A stretch of DNA of 29,918 nucleotides from JAGXFP01 sp046484585 (GTDB lineage: Bacteria > Desulfobacterota > Desulfobulbia > Desulfobulbales > JAGXFP01): positions 1 through 29,918 of the forward strand of contig JAWOIQ010000206.1 of NCBI GenBank assembly GCA_046484585.1. Direction: 5' to 3'. Positions 16,380-24,456 of the stretch are shown here, piece after piece. Position 1 is the first letter of the stretch; the number at the start of each line of letters is the position of its first letter. Under the pieces are notes generated by a model, which did not search any database, was not told the DNA's origin, and worked only from the letters and a program-made list of their open reading frames with translations. A program made the translations under genes and the position numbers.

Positions 16380-16928
16380 TTATTTATATGAATGGGTGGC
16401 GAATTTCTTATTCGCTTCAAAGAAGACTTGTCTTGCCGTCCTGCGATCGCTTCTCTGTGCCGTTCCCGATTCCTTCAGAGATGCAACCGTTCTTTTCAGC
16501 TGTCGGTTTTCGCGGCCCAGAGCGTCGATGCGGCTGTCTTTCTTTTCGGTTAAAGAGGCTTCTTGCGAGGGGGTTTTCGCCAACGCCGCAACTTGCTGAT
16601 GCAGTTCTTCGTTTTCCCGGGCCATCTTTTCCAGCTGTTCGTTCATTTCGGCATCGGTTGATTTCTCAGCCAGGATATTTAACTCCTGCTGGAGCCCTTC
16701 GTTTTCCCGGGCCATCCTGGCAAGTTTTTCGTTCATTTCGGCATCGGTTGTGGTTTGCGACAGGGTTGTGATTTCGCTTTTCAGCTCCTGGTTTTTCTTC
16801 TCCAGGGTTTCAATCCGGGATTTCATTTGCTCTAATTCATCCACCGGCACTTTCACCTTAAGTACTCCGCCAGTTGCCGAGCCCACCAAGATCAGTAAGA
16901 TTGCCGCAATTCCTATAATCTTTTTCAT
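16380..16928 (-). CDS. Exported coiled-coil protein of unknown function
   Basis: Not a recognised family. The 182-aa protein starts with a signal peptide or membrane anchor (IIGIAAILLILVGSATGG). A long heptad-rich coiled coil follows (about residues 30-155: LEQMKSRIETLEKKN, ARENEELHQQ) and then a basic tail (RSDRRTARQVFFEANKKF). Two copies of a 30-residue unit, TDAEMNEKLARMARENEGLQ and its near-copy, lie in tandem in the coiled coil. Such proteins often act as envelope spacers, like Lpp, or as periplasmic adaptors. AGGAG lies just upstream of the ATG. It is convergent with the Sel1 gene; joint function is possible but unsupported. Confidence 0.8.
   Translation of the reverse strand: MKKIIGIAAILLILVGSATGGVLKVKVPVDELEQMKSRIETLEKKNQELKSEITTLSQTTTDAEMNEKLARMARENEGLQQELNILAEKSTDAEMNEQLEKMARENEELHQQVAALAKTPSQEASLTEKKDSRIDALGRENRQLKRTVASLKESGTAQRSDRRTARQVFFEANKKFATHSYK
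16607..16750 (-). repeat. Tandem 90-bp repeat inside the coiled-coil gene
   Basis: 16607-16660 and 16697-16750 are near-identical (both run from CTTCGTTTTCCCGGGCCAT to GTTCATTTCGGCATCGGTTG on the plus strand) with a period of exactly 90 bp, or 30 codons. The repeat keeps the reading frame and heptad register, so copy-number change would alter the rod length without breaking the protein. Confidence 0.85.
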
Positions 16929-16981
16929 TAAAACTCCTCCCGGTACCGCTTTTCTTTTACCAGCTGGTTTTTATAGGTTAG

Positions 16982-17008
16982 CCGGCCCCAGTTTAGAAAT
17001 GGGGCCGG
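16982..17008. other. Strong GC hairpin upstream of the coiled-coil gene
   Basis: CCGGCCCC (16982-16989) and GGGGCCGG (17001-17008) form a perfect 8-bp stem with an 11-base loop. No T-run follows in either direction. It could be in the 5' leader of the minus-strand coiled-coil gene or be part of the adjacent repeat element. Confidence 0.5.
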
Positions 17009-17020
17009 AGACAGTTATCA

Positions 17021-17193
17021 AACTCGTAAAAAAAAAATCACGGGATGGCCAAGCAAAAAGTTCGATATACGCCCCGCAGGAAGTACTCTTGGGGTGCAAG
17101 GGGTGGTGATTTTTGTGACCGAGGCTATTCTGTGGAATGCCAAAGAAGCAAAAATACGCCACGTCGCAGTAGATCGGACTTTTTCGACGCCAT
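17021..17193 (-). repeat. Degenerate copy of the dispersed intergenic element
   Basis: It contains GGGATGGCCAAGCAAAAA (17042-17059), the reverse complement of the TTTTTGCTTAGCCATCCC found in the copies at 19147 and 23509. It ends in GGACTTTTTCGACGCCATC, matching the common boundary motif. The middle is diverged. No believable protein is encoded here. Confidence 0.6.
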
Positions 17194-17460
17194 CAACATT
17201 AATCAACTCAGATTTATAGTGGTAATCTTGAAGACATGACGCTAACATTAACCAAAAATGCAATTATTTAACAACTTTTTATTGCAAATTCGGGTTCAAG
17301 AGCAAGGCGCGGATTTTTTTTCAGAGCTATTCCTGAAATTGAACAAATTGACCATAAAGTCCATTTTTGTTCATGGAATTTATGGATTTGTTGCATCACT
17401 GGCCGTCGTGTTTTTAATCGATGGCAATATCCTGCATCCGTGATCGTTGAGTTGACAAGT
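17194..17460. other. AT-rich intergenic stretch, nothing recognised
   Basis: Between two repeat copies lies about 270 bp of AT-rich sequence. Short frames on both strands have no ribosome site or recognisable domain. No RNA gene or clear operator was seen. Confidence 0.5.
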
Positions 17461-17660
17461 TCGCAAAAAGTCACAAAAAGCTGTCCTTTCCGAACGAATG
17501 TGAGAAATCTTGTTTTTTACACCCACAGGGCATAAGTTTCGTTTGCACCCTAAAGGGCATAAAAGCAGACAAGCTGCTCAACTCAGCTTTAACCAATTGA
17601 TGCTATTAAGATTTCTCTCGTTGGTCGATATACATCATGGCAATGCCGGCTTTTTGCGAA
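17461..17660. repeat. 200-bp copy of the inverted-repeat element with embedded CCCT-AGGG hairpin
   Basis: It begins TCGCAAAAAGTC (17461-17472) and ends GCTTTTTGCGA (17649-17659), the same boundaries as the 3956-4077 element. The interior holds AGGGCATAAGTTTCGTTT (17527-17544, exact inverse of 486-503). It also holds GCACCCTAAAGGGCATAA (17545-17562), 17 of 18 identical to 19163-19180. It ends 27 bp before the YjbQ gene and so forms its upstream region. Confidence 0.7.
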
Positions 17661-17686
17661 TTCATCAGCGTTAAAGGAGAGAGCGA

Positions 17687-18103
17687 ATGAAGAGTTACCG
17701 GAAAGAATTGTGGTTTGATATTCCGACCCGCAGGGCCTTTGTCAATATTACCGGCGAGGTGGAGTCCTGTCTGCGGGAAAGCGGGATCATCGAGGGTCTG
17801 GTGCTGGTTAATGCCATGCACATAACCGCCTCGGTTTTCATCAATGACGACGAGTCCGGTCTGCACCATGATTACGAAGTGTGGCTTGAGAAACTGGCCC
17901 CTCACGAGCCGGTCTCGCAGTACCGCCATAACGGCTATGAAGACAATGCCGATGCCCATCTGAAGCGGCAGGTCATGGGCCGTGAGGTGGTGGTGGCGGT
18001 TACCAGGGGACAGCTTGATTTCGGGACCTGGGAGAGGATTTTCTATGGAGAATTCGACGGTGGCCGTAAAAAGAGGGTACTGGTCAAAATCATCGGAGAA
18101 TAG
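17687..18103 (+). CDS. YjbQ family protein (UPF0047)
   Basis: At 138 aa the protein is full length for this compact one-domain family. Diagnostic segments are FINDDESGLHHDYEVWL (51-67), YRHN (79-82), EDNADAHLKRQVMGRE (85-100) and RGQLDFGTWERIFYGEFDG (107-125). These supply the conserved His and Asp/Glu residues of the putative metal site. Some members have weak thiamine-phosphate synthase activity, but the physiological role is unsettled. AGGAGA lies 8 bases before the ATG. Confidence 0.92.
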   Translation: MKSYRKELWFDIPTRRAFVNITGEVESCLRESGIIEGLVLVNAMHITASVFINDDESGLHHDYEVWLEKLAPHEPVSQYRHNGYEDNADAHLKRQVMGREVVVAVTRGQLDFGTWERIFYGEFDGGRKKRVLVKIIGE

Positions 18104-18144
18104 GCACGCTGTTTTTGTTCAGCTTTCAAGACTTTTTCGCGGGT

Positions 18145-19107
18145 TTATCGCCCTTGGTGGCCGGAGGTAAGGATTTTACTGATTATCGGCCATTTCTCCG
18201 CCAGCTGATCCCGGTCGGCAAATTCGATGGCCAGTTTCAGGGAGTCTTTCTCAAAGGAGGTCGCGTGTTCGACCGCAACTCCTTTGGGCAATCTTAATTT
18301 GGCGACGAAACCGCGAAACACCGCCTCGGCTTCGCTCAATCGGGGGTAACATCTGCCTTTCAGCCAGTTCATCAGCATCGCGGTTTTCTGGGGAGGATTC
18401 GCCTCGGCATGGTTGATGATCTCAAGACATTCGGACTCGGTGAGGATCTCTGCTATCGATCGGGCCTCGCGTTTCTCCAGTTCGCGGCAAAGTTCGATGA
18501 TTCTGCGCTGATTGGAGGAACTTAACCGCAGTTGCGCGATGATCTCGAACAGGGCAGCGCGGTCGGCTTGCAACATATCCAGAAGTTTGAAGCAGGTTTT
18601 CAGTTCGAGACTGCCCCGGTGCAGGGCCTCCTGTATTTCCCTTTCGAGGGTTAGAAGTTTTTCCAGCCCGGCCGTGGACATTCGACCGGATAAATCAAGC
18701 AGCGTTCCGAACTCTTGCCCGGCCCGGTCGCAGCCTGCGAGTGCGACCCCTTTCCGCCAGCAGACCGCCTTTTCAATCGGCGTGGCGGGGCGGCTGAGTA
18801 GGATCTCCTGGAGTGCCATGGCTAAAAGATCAAGGGACGAAGTGTCGCTAGGCAGGATCAGGCAGCCGTAGTACTCTTTATCGGGGAGACCCCGGGCGGC
18901 GATGATCTGTTGGCGCCCGGTAACTATAATGAAGCCGTCCTCTTCTCTCTCTTGCAGAATCGGCGGGTGAATGACGGCCCATCTCGTTATGAAGTCGCGG
19001 GAGCGGTCTCCAGCCACCTCGTTTTCGACCGGGGCCAGCCGAAAAGTTCGATCGGTCAGGTCGATTCGGGCAAGGGGGATTTTCCGGTACAGTGGTTTTA
19101 TATTCAT
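18145..19107 (-). CDS. ParB N-terminal-domain protein, orphan
   Basis: In the 320-aa protein, residues about 10-100 resemble the ParB/Srx-type nucleotide-binding fold: the HPPI motif (47-50), DGFIIVTGRQQIIAAR (57-72) with GRQQ in place of the usual GERR/GFRR, then a helical segment. The remainder is predominantly helical and includes a region (about 165-235) that could carry a DNA-binding helix-turn-helix. ParB proteins bind parS sites and CTP during chromosome segregation, but no ParA lies next to it, and the box-II residues differ from classical ParB. It may be a regulator derived from ParB. It is convergent with the YjbQ gene, 42 bp apart, and preceded by a run of TA dinucleotides (19129-19140). 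Confidence 0.75.
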   Translation of the reverse strand: MNIKPLYRKIPLARIDLTDRTFRLAPVENEVAGDRSRDFITRWAVIHPPILQEREEDGFIIVTGRQQIIAARGLPDKEYYGCLILPSDTSSLDLLAMALQEILLSRPATPIEKAVCWRKGVALAGCDRAGQEFGTLLDLSGRMSTAGLEKLLTLEREIQEALHRGSLELKTCFKLLDMLQADRAALFEIIAQLRLSSSNQRRIIELCRELEKREARSIAEILTESECLEIINHAEANPPQKTAMLMNWLKGRCYPRLSEAEAVFRGFVAKLRLPKGVAVEHATSFEKDSLKLAIEFADRDQLAEKWPIISKILTSGHQGR

Positions 19108-19146
19108 CGGGCTCTTTGGAATGGGTTAATATATATATAGTTATTT

Positions 19147-19316
19147 GATGGCGTCGAAAAAAGCACCCTCAAGGGCATAAATCGCCAGCTGCCGCGTTGC
19201 CGCAAATTGTTGTCATCGCGGCATACCGGAGTACGCTTCATTCCTCAAAATTCGCGCGCCTTGGATCTGACGTTTTTGCTTAGCCATCCCATTTTCGACT
19301 TTTTGCGATTTTATCA
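19147..19316 (+). repeat. 170-bp copy of the dispersed intergenic element
   Basis: It starts GATGGCGTCGAAAAA and ends GACTTTTTGCGATTTTATC. Its core contains GTACGCTTCATTCCTC, AAATTCGCGCGCCTTG and TTTTTGCTTAGCCATCCC, all shared with 23509-23660. An extra GCACCCTCAAGGGCATAA (19163-19180) links it to the copy at 17461. It lies between divergent genes. Confidence 0.85.
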
Positions 19317-19382
19317 GTATTGTCCGCCAACAATAACGGGCCTGGAGTTTTATTAAAATCTTTTTGTTTGTATCGGGTAGAG

Positions 19383-20861
19383 ATGACTGATGAACCTAGT
19401 CTTGCCAGGAACTGGCTTAATGAGTATCCGCCAGCCATTGTAACGGCCTTAAAAAAACTGGTCGAAGGTTATCGGCCGGTCTATGTAACCGGTGGCGCGG
19501 TGCGGGACTGGTTGAGGGGTAATCGGGCCTTCGATCTGGATTTGACAGTGGCCGGCGACGGCCTTGCCGCGGCGCGCTTCCTGGCCGGAGAGACCGGCGG
19601 CGCCTTTGTGCCGCTTGATGAGCGGGAAAGGGTCGGCCGTGTGGTGACTGACGGCCTTACCGTCGATATCTCCTCTTTTCGGGAGGGAACCTCCGAGATT
19701 GTCGACGATCTGTCCCGCCGCGACTTTTCGATCAACGCCATGGGGGTGGCCCTGGACCCGGCAACCGGAACCCTGCGAGAGCCCTGGTCTCTGATCGACC
19801 CCCTGGGCGGGGCGGCCGATCTAGCCGAAGGTCTGGTTCGGGCGCCTGCCGCCGAGGTATTCGAGAATGACCCCCTTCGCCTGCTTAGGGCCTATCGTTT
19901 CGCCGCCTGCCTTTCTTTTACGATTGAATCCCAGACCCGGGAGTGGATAGTCCCGAGAGGTGAACTGCTCCACCGCCCGGCCCCTGAAAGGATCAACTAC
20001 GAACTTATGGCAATCATGGCCAGCGACCAGGCCGCCGTGACCGTCGCCGAAATGAACGAGGCCGGCATCCTCGGGGTGATTTTTCCGGAACTGTTACCGG
20101 GTAAGGGGCTTGAGCAGCCGGCCAGTCATCATCTCGATGTCTTGAGCCATAATCTCGCCGCCCTGGCCGCCGTCGAAAAGATAATTGCCGAGCCGGCCCT
20201 CTTTTTCCCGGAGCATCCCGATCATTTCCGTGATTATCTGGCCGCCCCATCCCGTCCCCGATTGCTGAAATGGGCCGCCCTGTTCCATGATCTCGGTAAA
20301 CCTGAAACCTGCGAGACAAGGGAGGACGGCCGCACCACCTTTTACAATCACGATCGGGCCGGGGCGGAGATCTTTGCGGGGATCGGCAGCCGTCTGCGCT
20401 GGAGCCGGGACCATCTGCGGACTGTGACCAGGCTTATCGAACTGCACATGTATCCGTTTCATCTCAGTAACGCAGTTCGCAAGAGCGGCATCACTCCCAA
20501 GGCCTGTCTGCGTCTGATCAAGGCAGCCGGAGATGATCTGCCGGGCCTTTTCATGCTGGCCATGGCCGACAGCCTGGCCTCCCAGGGACCTCTGCGCCCC
20601 GCGGCCATGGAAGAGGATCTGGCCAACCTCTATTCTAGAATTGACAAGGTCTACCGGGAATCGATCCGGCCGGTCCTTAGCGGACCGCCTCTCCTTACCG
20701 GCCATGATCTTAAGGAGATGGGACTTGAGCCGGGACCATTGTTCGGGCGGCTTCTTTCGGGACTGGAACAGGCCCGGGTTGCCGGGGAAATTGATGGAAA
20801 AGAGCAGGCTGAAGATTGGGTCCGCGCTTTCCTGACGGCGAGGCCTGAAGAGCAGGATTGA
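19383..20861 (+). CDS. tRNA nucleotidyltransferase (CCA-adding) / poly(A) polymerase family protein with HD domain
   Basis: A class II nucleotidyltransferase of 492 aa from the ATG at 19383; an upstream in-frame TTG at 19320 lies at the edge of the repeat and lacks a ribosome site. Motifs: GGAVRD (37-42), the metal-binding DLD (51-53), RRDFSINAMG (112-121), the head-neck motif ENDPLRLLRAYRFAA (161-175) and an HD-type phosphohydrolase domain (FHDLGKP, 301-307). The combination fits bacterial enzymes that add or repair the CCA end of tRNA, or that add poly(A) to RNA. Sequence alone does not separate the two, and no second copy is visible. Confidence 0.92.
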   Translation: MTDEPSLARNWLNEYPPAIVTALKKLVEGYRPVYVTGGAVRDWLRGNRAFDLDLTVAGDGLAAARFLAGETGGAFVPLDERERVGRVVTDGLTVDISSFREGTSEIVDDLSRRDFSINAMGVALDPATGTLREPWSLIDPLGGAADLAEGLVRAPAAEVFENDPLRLLRAYRFAACLSFTIESQTREWIVPRGELLHRPAPERINYELMAIMASDQAAVTVAEMNEAGILGVIFPELLPGKGLEQPASHHLDVLSHNLAALAAVEKIIAEPALFFPEHPDHFRDYLAAPSRPRLLKWAALFHDLGKPETCETREDGRTTFYNHDRAGAEIFAGIGSRLRWSRDHLRTVTRLIELHMYPFHLSNAVRKSGITPKACLRLIKAAGDDLPGLFMLAMADSLASQGPLRPAAMEEDLANLYSRIDKVYRESIRPVLSGPPLLTGHDLKEMGLEPGPLFGRLLSGLEQARVAGEIDGKEQAEDWVRAFLTARPEEQD

Positions 20862-21016
20862 ATGACCTCTGGTGATAATTTTAATTGGTCTGCCGGGATT
20901 TTTTTTTGGTAGACTGATTAACTGATTAACCTGATGAAATTTTCTCCCTGAAAACGATGATCTCGTCAAAAGTCAAGAAACTGAAGCGATAAATCAACAA
21001 ACCAAGTGTGATCTTT

Positions 21017-23503
21017 ATGTCTGAAATCCCTTTGAAAGCATCGGGATCTGTCTGTTTCTGTTCAGCCGGCCGGACCATGTCCGTCGAGGAATTGCAGAAG
21101 GTCCTGAACCATCACCTCCTCAGTTTCCTGGGGCGCGATCCCAGCCGGGCCAGCAATACCGATTTCTGCAAAGCCGTCTCCTATGTTCTGCGGGATAATC
21201 TCATCGAAAGATGGATCAATACCCAGAAAAGTTACTACGAACAGCACAAGAAAAGGGTCTACTACCTCTCCCTGGAATTTCTGGTCGGCCGTTCCCTCGG
21301 CAACAGCATGATCAACCTCGGTCTGCAGGGGCCGCTGACCGAAGCGGTGGAGCGGCTCGGTTACGATCTGGAAAAGGTCCGGGAACACGAGGAGGAGGCC
21401 GCCCTCGGTAACGGCGGCCTGGGCCGGCTGGCGTCCTGCTTTCTCGATTCGATGGCCACTCTCGGCGTGCCCGGCTATGGCTACGGGATCCGTTATGAGT
21501 ACGGCCTTTTCTACCAGCATCTGCTTGACGGCTACCAGGTCGAAACACCCGACAACTGGATGCGTTACGGTAATCCCTGGGAGTTCGAACGCCCCCAGCA
21601 CTTGCATCCGATCGGTTTCTATGGCCGGGTGCAAACCTCTGTTGATGAACACGGCCGGACCCGCAGTGAATGGGTGGATACCGATGTTGTCATGGCGATG
21701 GCCTGCGATATGCTGGTTCCCGGCTTTATGAACGACCAGGTTGTCAATATGCGGCTCTGGACCGCCAAGGCCTCCCGGGAGTTCAATTTGAGCTATTTCG
21801 TTAAGGGCAATTACATTGAGGCGGTCAAGGAAAAAGTCAGGTCGGAGACGGTTTCCAAGGTTCTTTATCCGGCCGATCAGGTTGTGGAGGGCAAAGAGCT
21901 GCGCCTCAAGCAGGAATATTTTTTCGTGGCCGCGACCTTCCAGGACATCATGCGGCGTTATATCAAAAAGAACGGCGACTTCGACAAGTTCAGCGACCGG
22001 ATCGCGGTCCAGCTGAACGACACCCATCCGGCCATTGCCATTCCGGAGCTGATGCGCTTGCTGGTTGATATCGAGGGGCTCGACTGGGATCGGGCCTGGT
22101 CGATTTGCGTGGCCACCTTCGCCTACACCAATCACACCCTGATGCCGGAGGCGCTGGAAACCTGGTCGGTTAAGCTGCTCGGAAAACTGCTGCCCCGGCA
22201 CCTGGAGATCATCTACATGATCAACCATCTTTTCCTTGAGGAGGTTGCAGCCCGTTATCCTGGCGATCGCGACCGGCTGCGCGATATGTCGATCATCGCC
22301 GAGGAGCCGGAGAAGAGGGTGCGGATGGCCCACCTGGCCATCGTCGGCAGCCATTCGGTCAACGGGGTTGCCGAGATTCATACCGAATTGATGAGATCAA
22401 GCATATTCCGGCTTTTTGACGAGTTTTTTCCCACCCGCTTCAACTGCAAGACTAACGGCGTCACCCAGCGCCGCTGGCTTCTAAAATGCAATCCCGGCCT
22501 GGCCGGACTGATCTGCGGCCGGATCGGCGAGGGCTGGGTTGTGGATCTCGATCAGCTCCGCCAGCTGGAGCCGCTGGCCGAAGATTCCGGCTTTGTCGAT
22601 GAGTGGCGCGCGGTCAAACAGATTAACAAGACGCGGCTGGCCAACTATATCGGCCGGGTCTGCGGTGTCGAGGTGTCACCGGATACCATGTTCGATGTCC
22701 AGATCAAGCGCATTCACGAATACAAACGGCAGCTGCTCAACATCCTGCATGTTATCCACCTCTATCACCGGCTCCGTTCCGACCCGGAACTGGAGACCGT
22801 GCCGCGGACCGTGATTTTTGCCGGCAAGGCGCCGCCGTCCTATGCCATGGCCAAACTGATCATCAAGCTGATCACCTCGGTAGGGGAGGTGGTTAACCGC
22901 GACCCCCGAACGGCCGGCCGGCTCAAACTGGTCTTTATCCCCAACTACGGGGTTTCCCTGGCCGAGAAGATCTTCCCGGCCGCCGATCTTTCCGAACAGA
23001 TCTCCACGGCCGGCACCGAAGCCTCCGGAACCGGTAATATGAAATTCGCCTTGAACGGAGCCCTGACCATCGGCACCCTGGACGGCGCCAATATCGAGAT
23101 CAGGGATGAGGTCGGGTCGGATAATATCTTCATCTTCGGGATGACCGCCGGAGAGGTGGCAGACGAAAAACAGGCGCCGAAGCGATCTCCCGGGGATATC
23201 TATCTCGCCGATCCCGCCATAGCCGGGGTGATCGACGGTATCGCTAACGGCGAGTTCAGCGGTGGGGATCGTGAACTTTTCAAGCCGATCGTCGACACTC
23301 TGCTTGATCCCAACGATCCCTATCTGGTATTGAAGGATCTCGGCTCTTATCTGGTCTGTCAGAACGCGGTGGAAGAGGTTTACCGGGATCGGCGGGAATG
23401 GGCCCGGCGGACGATTCTCAATGTGGCCCGGATGGGCAAGTTCTCAAGCGACCGGACCGTGCGCGAATATGCCAGGGATATCTGGGGGATCAAAATCGAT
23501 TAA
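21017..23503 (+). CDS. glgP: Glycogen/alpha-glucan phosphorylase (GT35)
   Basis: It cleaves alpha-1,4-glucans with phosphate to give glucose 1-phosphate, using pyridoxal phosphate. The ~828-aa length is normal. Landmarks are YYLSLEFLVGRSLGN, NGGLGRLASCFLDSMATL, QLNDTHPAIAIPELMR, IHEYKRQLLN and TEASGTGNMKFALNG, which holds the PLP-binding Lys676, followed by TLDGANIE. The start is uncertain: GTG at 21008, ATG at 21017 and ATG at 21077 are all in frame, none with a good ribosome site; 21017 is chosen as the upstream ATG. It follows the nucleotidyltransferase by 155 bp in the same direction and is followed by a repeat element. With the GH65 enzyme downstream it points to phosphorolytic storage-carbohydrate use. 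Confidence 0.96.
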   Translation: MSEIPLKASGSVCFCSAGRTMSVEELQKVLNHHLLSFLGRDPSRASNTDFCKAVSYVLRDNLIERWINTQKSYYEQHKKRVYYLSLEFLVGRSLGNSMINLGLQGPLTEAVERLGYDLEKVREHEEEAALGNGGLGRLASCFLDSMATLGVPGYGYGIRYEYGLFYQHLLDGYQVETPDNWMRYGNPWEFERPQHLHPIGFYGRVQTSVDEHGRTRSEWVDTDVVMAMACDMLVPGFMNDQVVNMRLWTAKASREFNLSYFVKGNYIEAVKEKVRSETVSKVLYPADQVVEGKELRLKQEYFFVAATFQDIMRRYIKKNGDFDKFSDRIAVQLNDTHPAIAIPELMRLLVDIEGLDWDRAWSICVATFAYTNHTLMPEALETWSVKLLGKLLPRHLEIIYMINHLFLEEVAARYPGDRDRLRDMSIIAEEPEKRVRMAHLAIVGSHSVNGVAEIHTELMRSSIFRLFDEFFPTRFNCKTNGVTQRRWLLKCNPGLAGLICGRIGEGWVVDLDQLRQLEPLAEDSGFVDEWRAVKQINKTRLANYIGRVCGVEVSPDTMFDVQIKRIHEYKRQLLNILHVIHLYHRLRSDPELETVPRTVIFAGKAPPSYAMAKLIIKLITSVGEVVNRDPRTAGRLKLVFIPNYGVSLAEKIFPAADLSEQISTAGTEASGTGNMKFALNGALTIGTLDGANIEIRDEVGSDNIFIFGMTAGEVADEKQAPKRSPGDIYLADPAIAGVIDGIANGEFSGGDRELFKPIVDTLLDPNDPYLVLKDLGSYLVCQNAVEEVYRDRREWARRTILNVARMGKFSSDRTVREYARDIWGIKID

Positions 23504-23508
23504 GTTTT

Positions 23509-23660
23509 GATGGCGTCGCAAAAATCGCCAGCTCCTGCGTTGCTGCAAATTGTCTCGTCATTGCAGCGTACTGAAGTACGCTTCATTCCTCGAAATTCGC
23601 GCGCCTTGAATCTGACGATTTTTGCTTAGCCATCCCGGTTTTGACTTTTGCGAGTTTATG
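23509..23660 (+). repeat. 152-bp copy of the dispersed intergenic element
   Basis: GATGGCGTCGCAAAAATCGCC opens it 6 bp after the glgP stop, and GACTTTTGCGAGTTTATGG closes it. The internal blocks match 19147-19316 closely. Near-complementary ends suggest it folds into a long hairpin, possibly also acting as a terminator for glgP. Confidence 0.85.
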
Positions 23661-23700
23661 GAAGATTCCGCAAATCAAAAACAATTAACGAGGTTAAATA

Positions 23701-24276
23701 ATGAAGGTCATCGCTTTTAACGGCAGCGCCCGCAAGAATGGCAACACCACGGCTTTATTGAATATCGTTTTGGAAGAGATCAGGAGCCGGGGCGGCGAGA
23801 CCGAACTGATCGAGCTGGCCGGGATTAACCTGAGCGGCTGCAAGGCATGCTATCAGTGCTTCGAGACCAAGGACTGCCGCTGCGCGGTGGATGACGATCT
23901 GATCAATGAGGCGATCGACAAGATGCGGGGAGCCGACGGCATTATCCTCGGCTCACCCACCTATTTCGCCGATGTCTCGGCCAATATGAAGGCCTTTATC
24001 GAGCGGACCGGCATGGTCAGCCGGGCCAACAACGATATCTTCCGGCGCAAGGTCGGGGCTTCGGTGGTGGCGGTGCGGCGGGCCGGCGCCTCCCACGTCT
24101 TCAGCTCCCTGAACAACTTCTTTCTGATCGGACAGATGATCGTGGCCGGCTCTTCCTACTGGAATATCGGGATCGGCAAAAATCCCGGCGAGGTGCTGGA
24201 TGACGCGGAAGGGGTGAAAACCATGCGGGACCTGGGGGAGAACCTGGCCTGGCTGATCGGCAAGGTTTCTGTTTAG
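23701..24276 (+). CDS. Iron-sulfur flavoprotein-like NAD(P)H-dependent FMN oxidoreductase
   Basis: A flavodoxin-fold protein of 191 aa. The FMN phosphate loop is GSARKNGNT (8-16), and SPTYFADVSANMKAFIERT supplies the second flavin-contact region. Cysteines C47, C50, C53 and C59 give the compact CX2CX2CX5C spacing of iron-sulfur flavoproteins (Isf), which carry a 4Fe-4S cluster and move single electrons in anaerobes, including oxygen or peroxide detoxification. An extra Cys61 is next to the motif. GAGG lies about 8 bases upstream of the ATG. The physiological partner is unknown. Confidence 0.9.
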   Translation: MKVIAFNGSARKNGNTTALLNIVLEEIRSRGGETELIELAGINLSGCKACYQCFETKDCRCAVDDDLINEAIDKMRGADGIILGSPTYFADVSANMKAFIERTGMVSRANNDIFRRKVGASVVAVRRAGASHVFSSLNNFFLIGQMIVAGSSYWNIGIGKNPGEVLDDAEGVKTMRDLGENLAWLIGKVSV

Positions 24277-24345
24277 TCCTTTCCCCGATCTCAGCGTAAC
24301 CAATTACGGGAAAAGCCGCCCTGGATTGGCCAAATCTCCCAGCCG

Positions 24346-24453
24346 GTAAGCGATCACAGTGTGGTGGAGATGCAAGGCATCACCTGCGATGTGTACTGAT
24401 TGTACATGAGCTGGCCGATGATACAGCAGATTCGGTACCCTGTGATCGCTTAC
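24346..24453. repeat. 108-bp palindromic element with 14-bp perfect inverted repeats (IS66-like ends)
   Basis: GTAAGCGATCACAG (24346-24359) and CTGTGATCGCTTAC (24440-24453) are exact reverse complements. The ends begin GTAAGCG, as do many IS66-family insertion sequences. The interior holds three smaller hairpins: GATGC-AAG-GCATC extended by GGT/ACC, TGTAC-TGATT-GTACA, and GCTG/CAGC, so a transcript could fold as a multi-armed structure. No matching 8-bp target duplication is seen in the flanks. It lies between convergent genes and ends 3 bp from the GH65 stop codon. Confidence 0.75.
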
Positions 24454-24456
24454 ATC

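Noticed and set aside
17258..17474. Short frames on both strands in the repeat-rich gap
   Set aside because: No ribosome sites or domains; they lie between or run into the repeat copies.
21062..22381. 439-codon open frame antisense to glgP
   Set aside because: It lies entirely within the well-conserved phosphorylase gene; its translation has no domain and reflects GC-rich codon bias.
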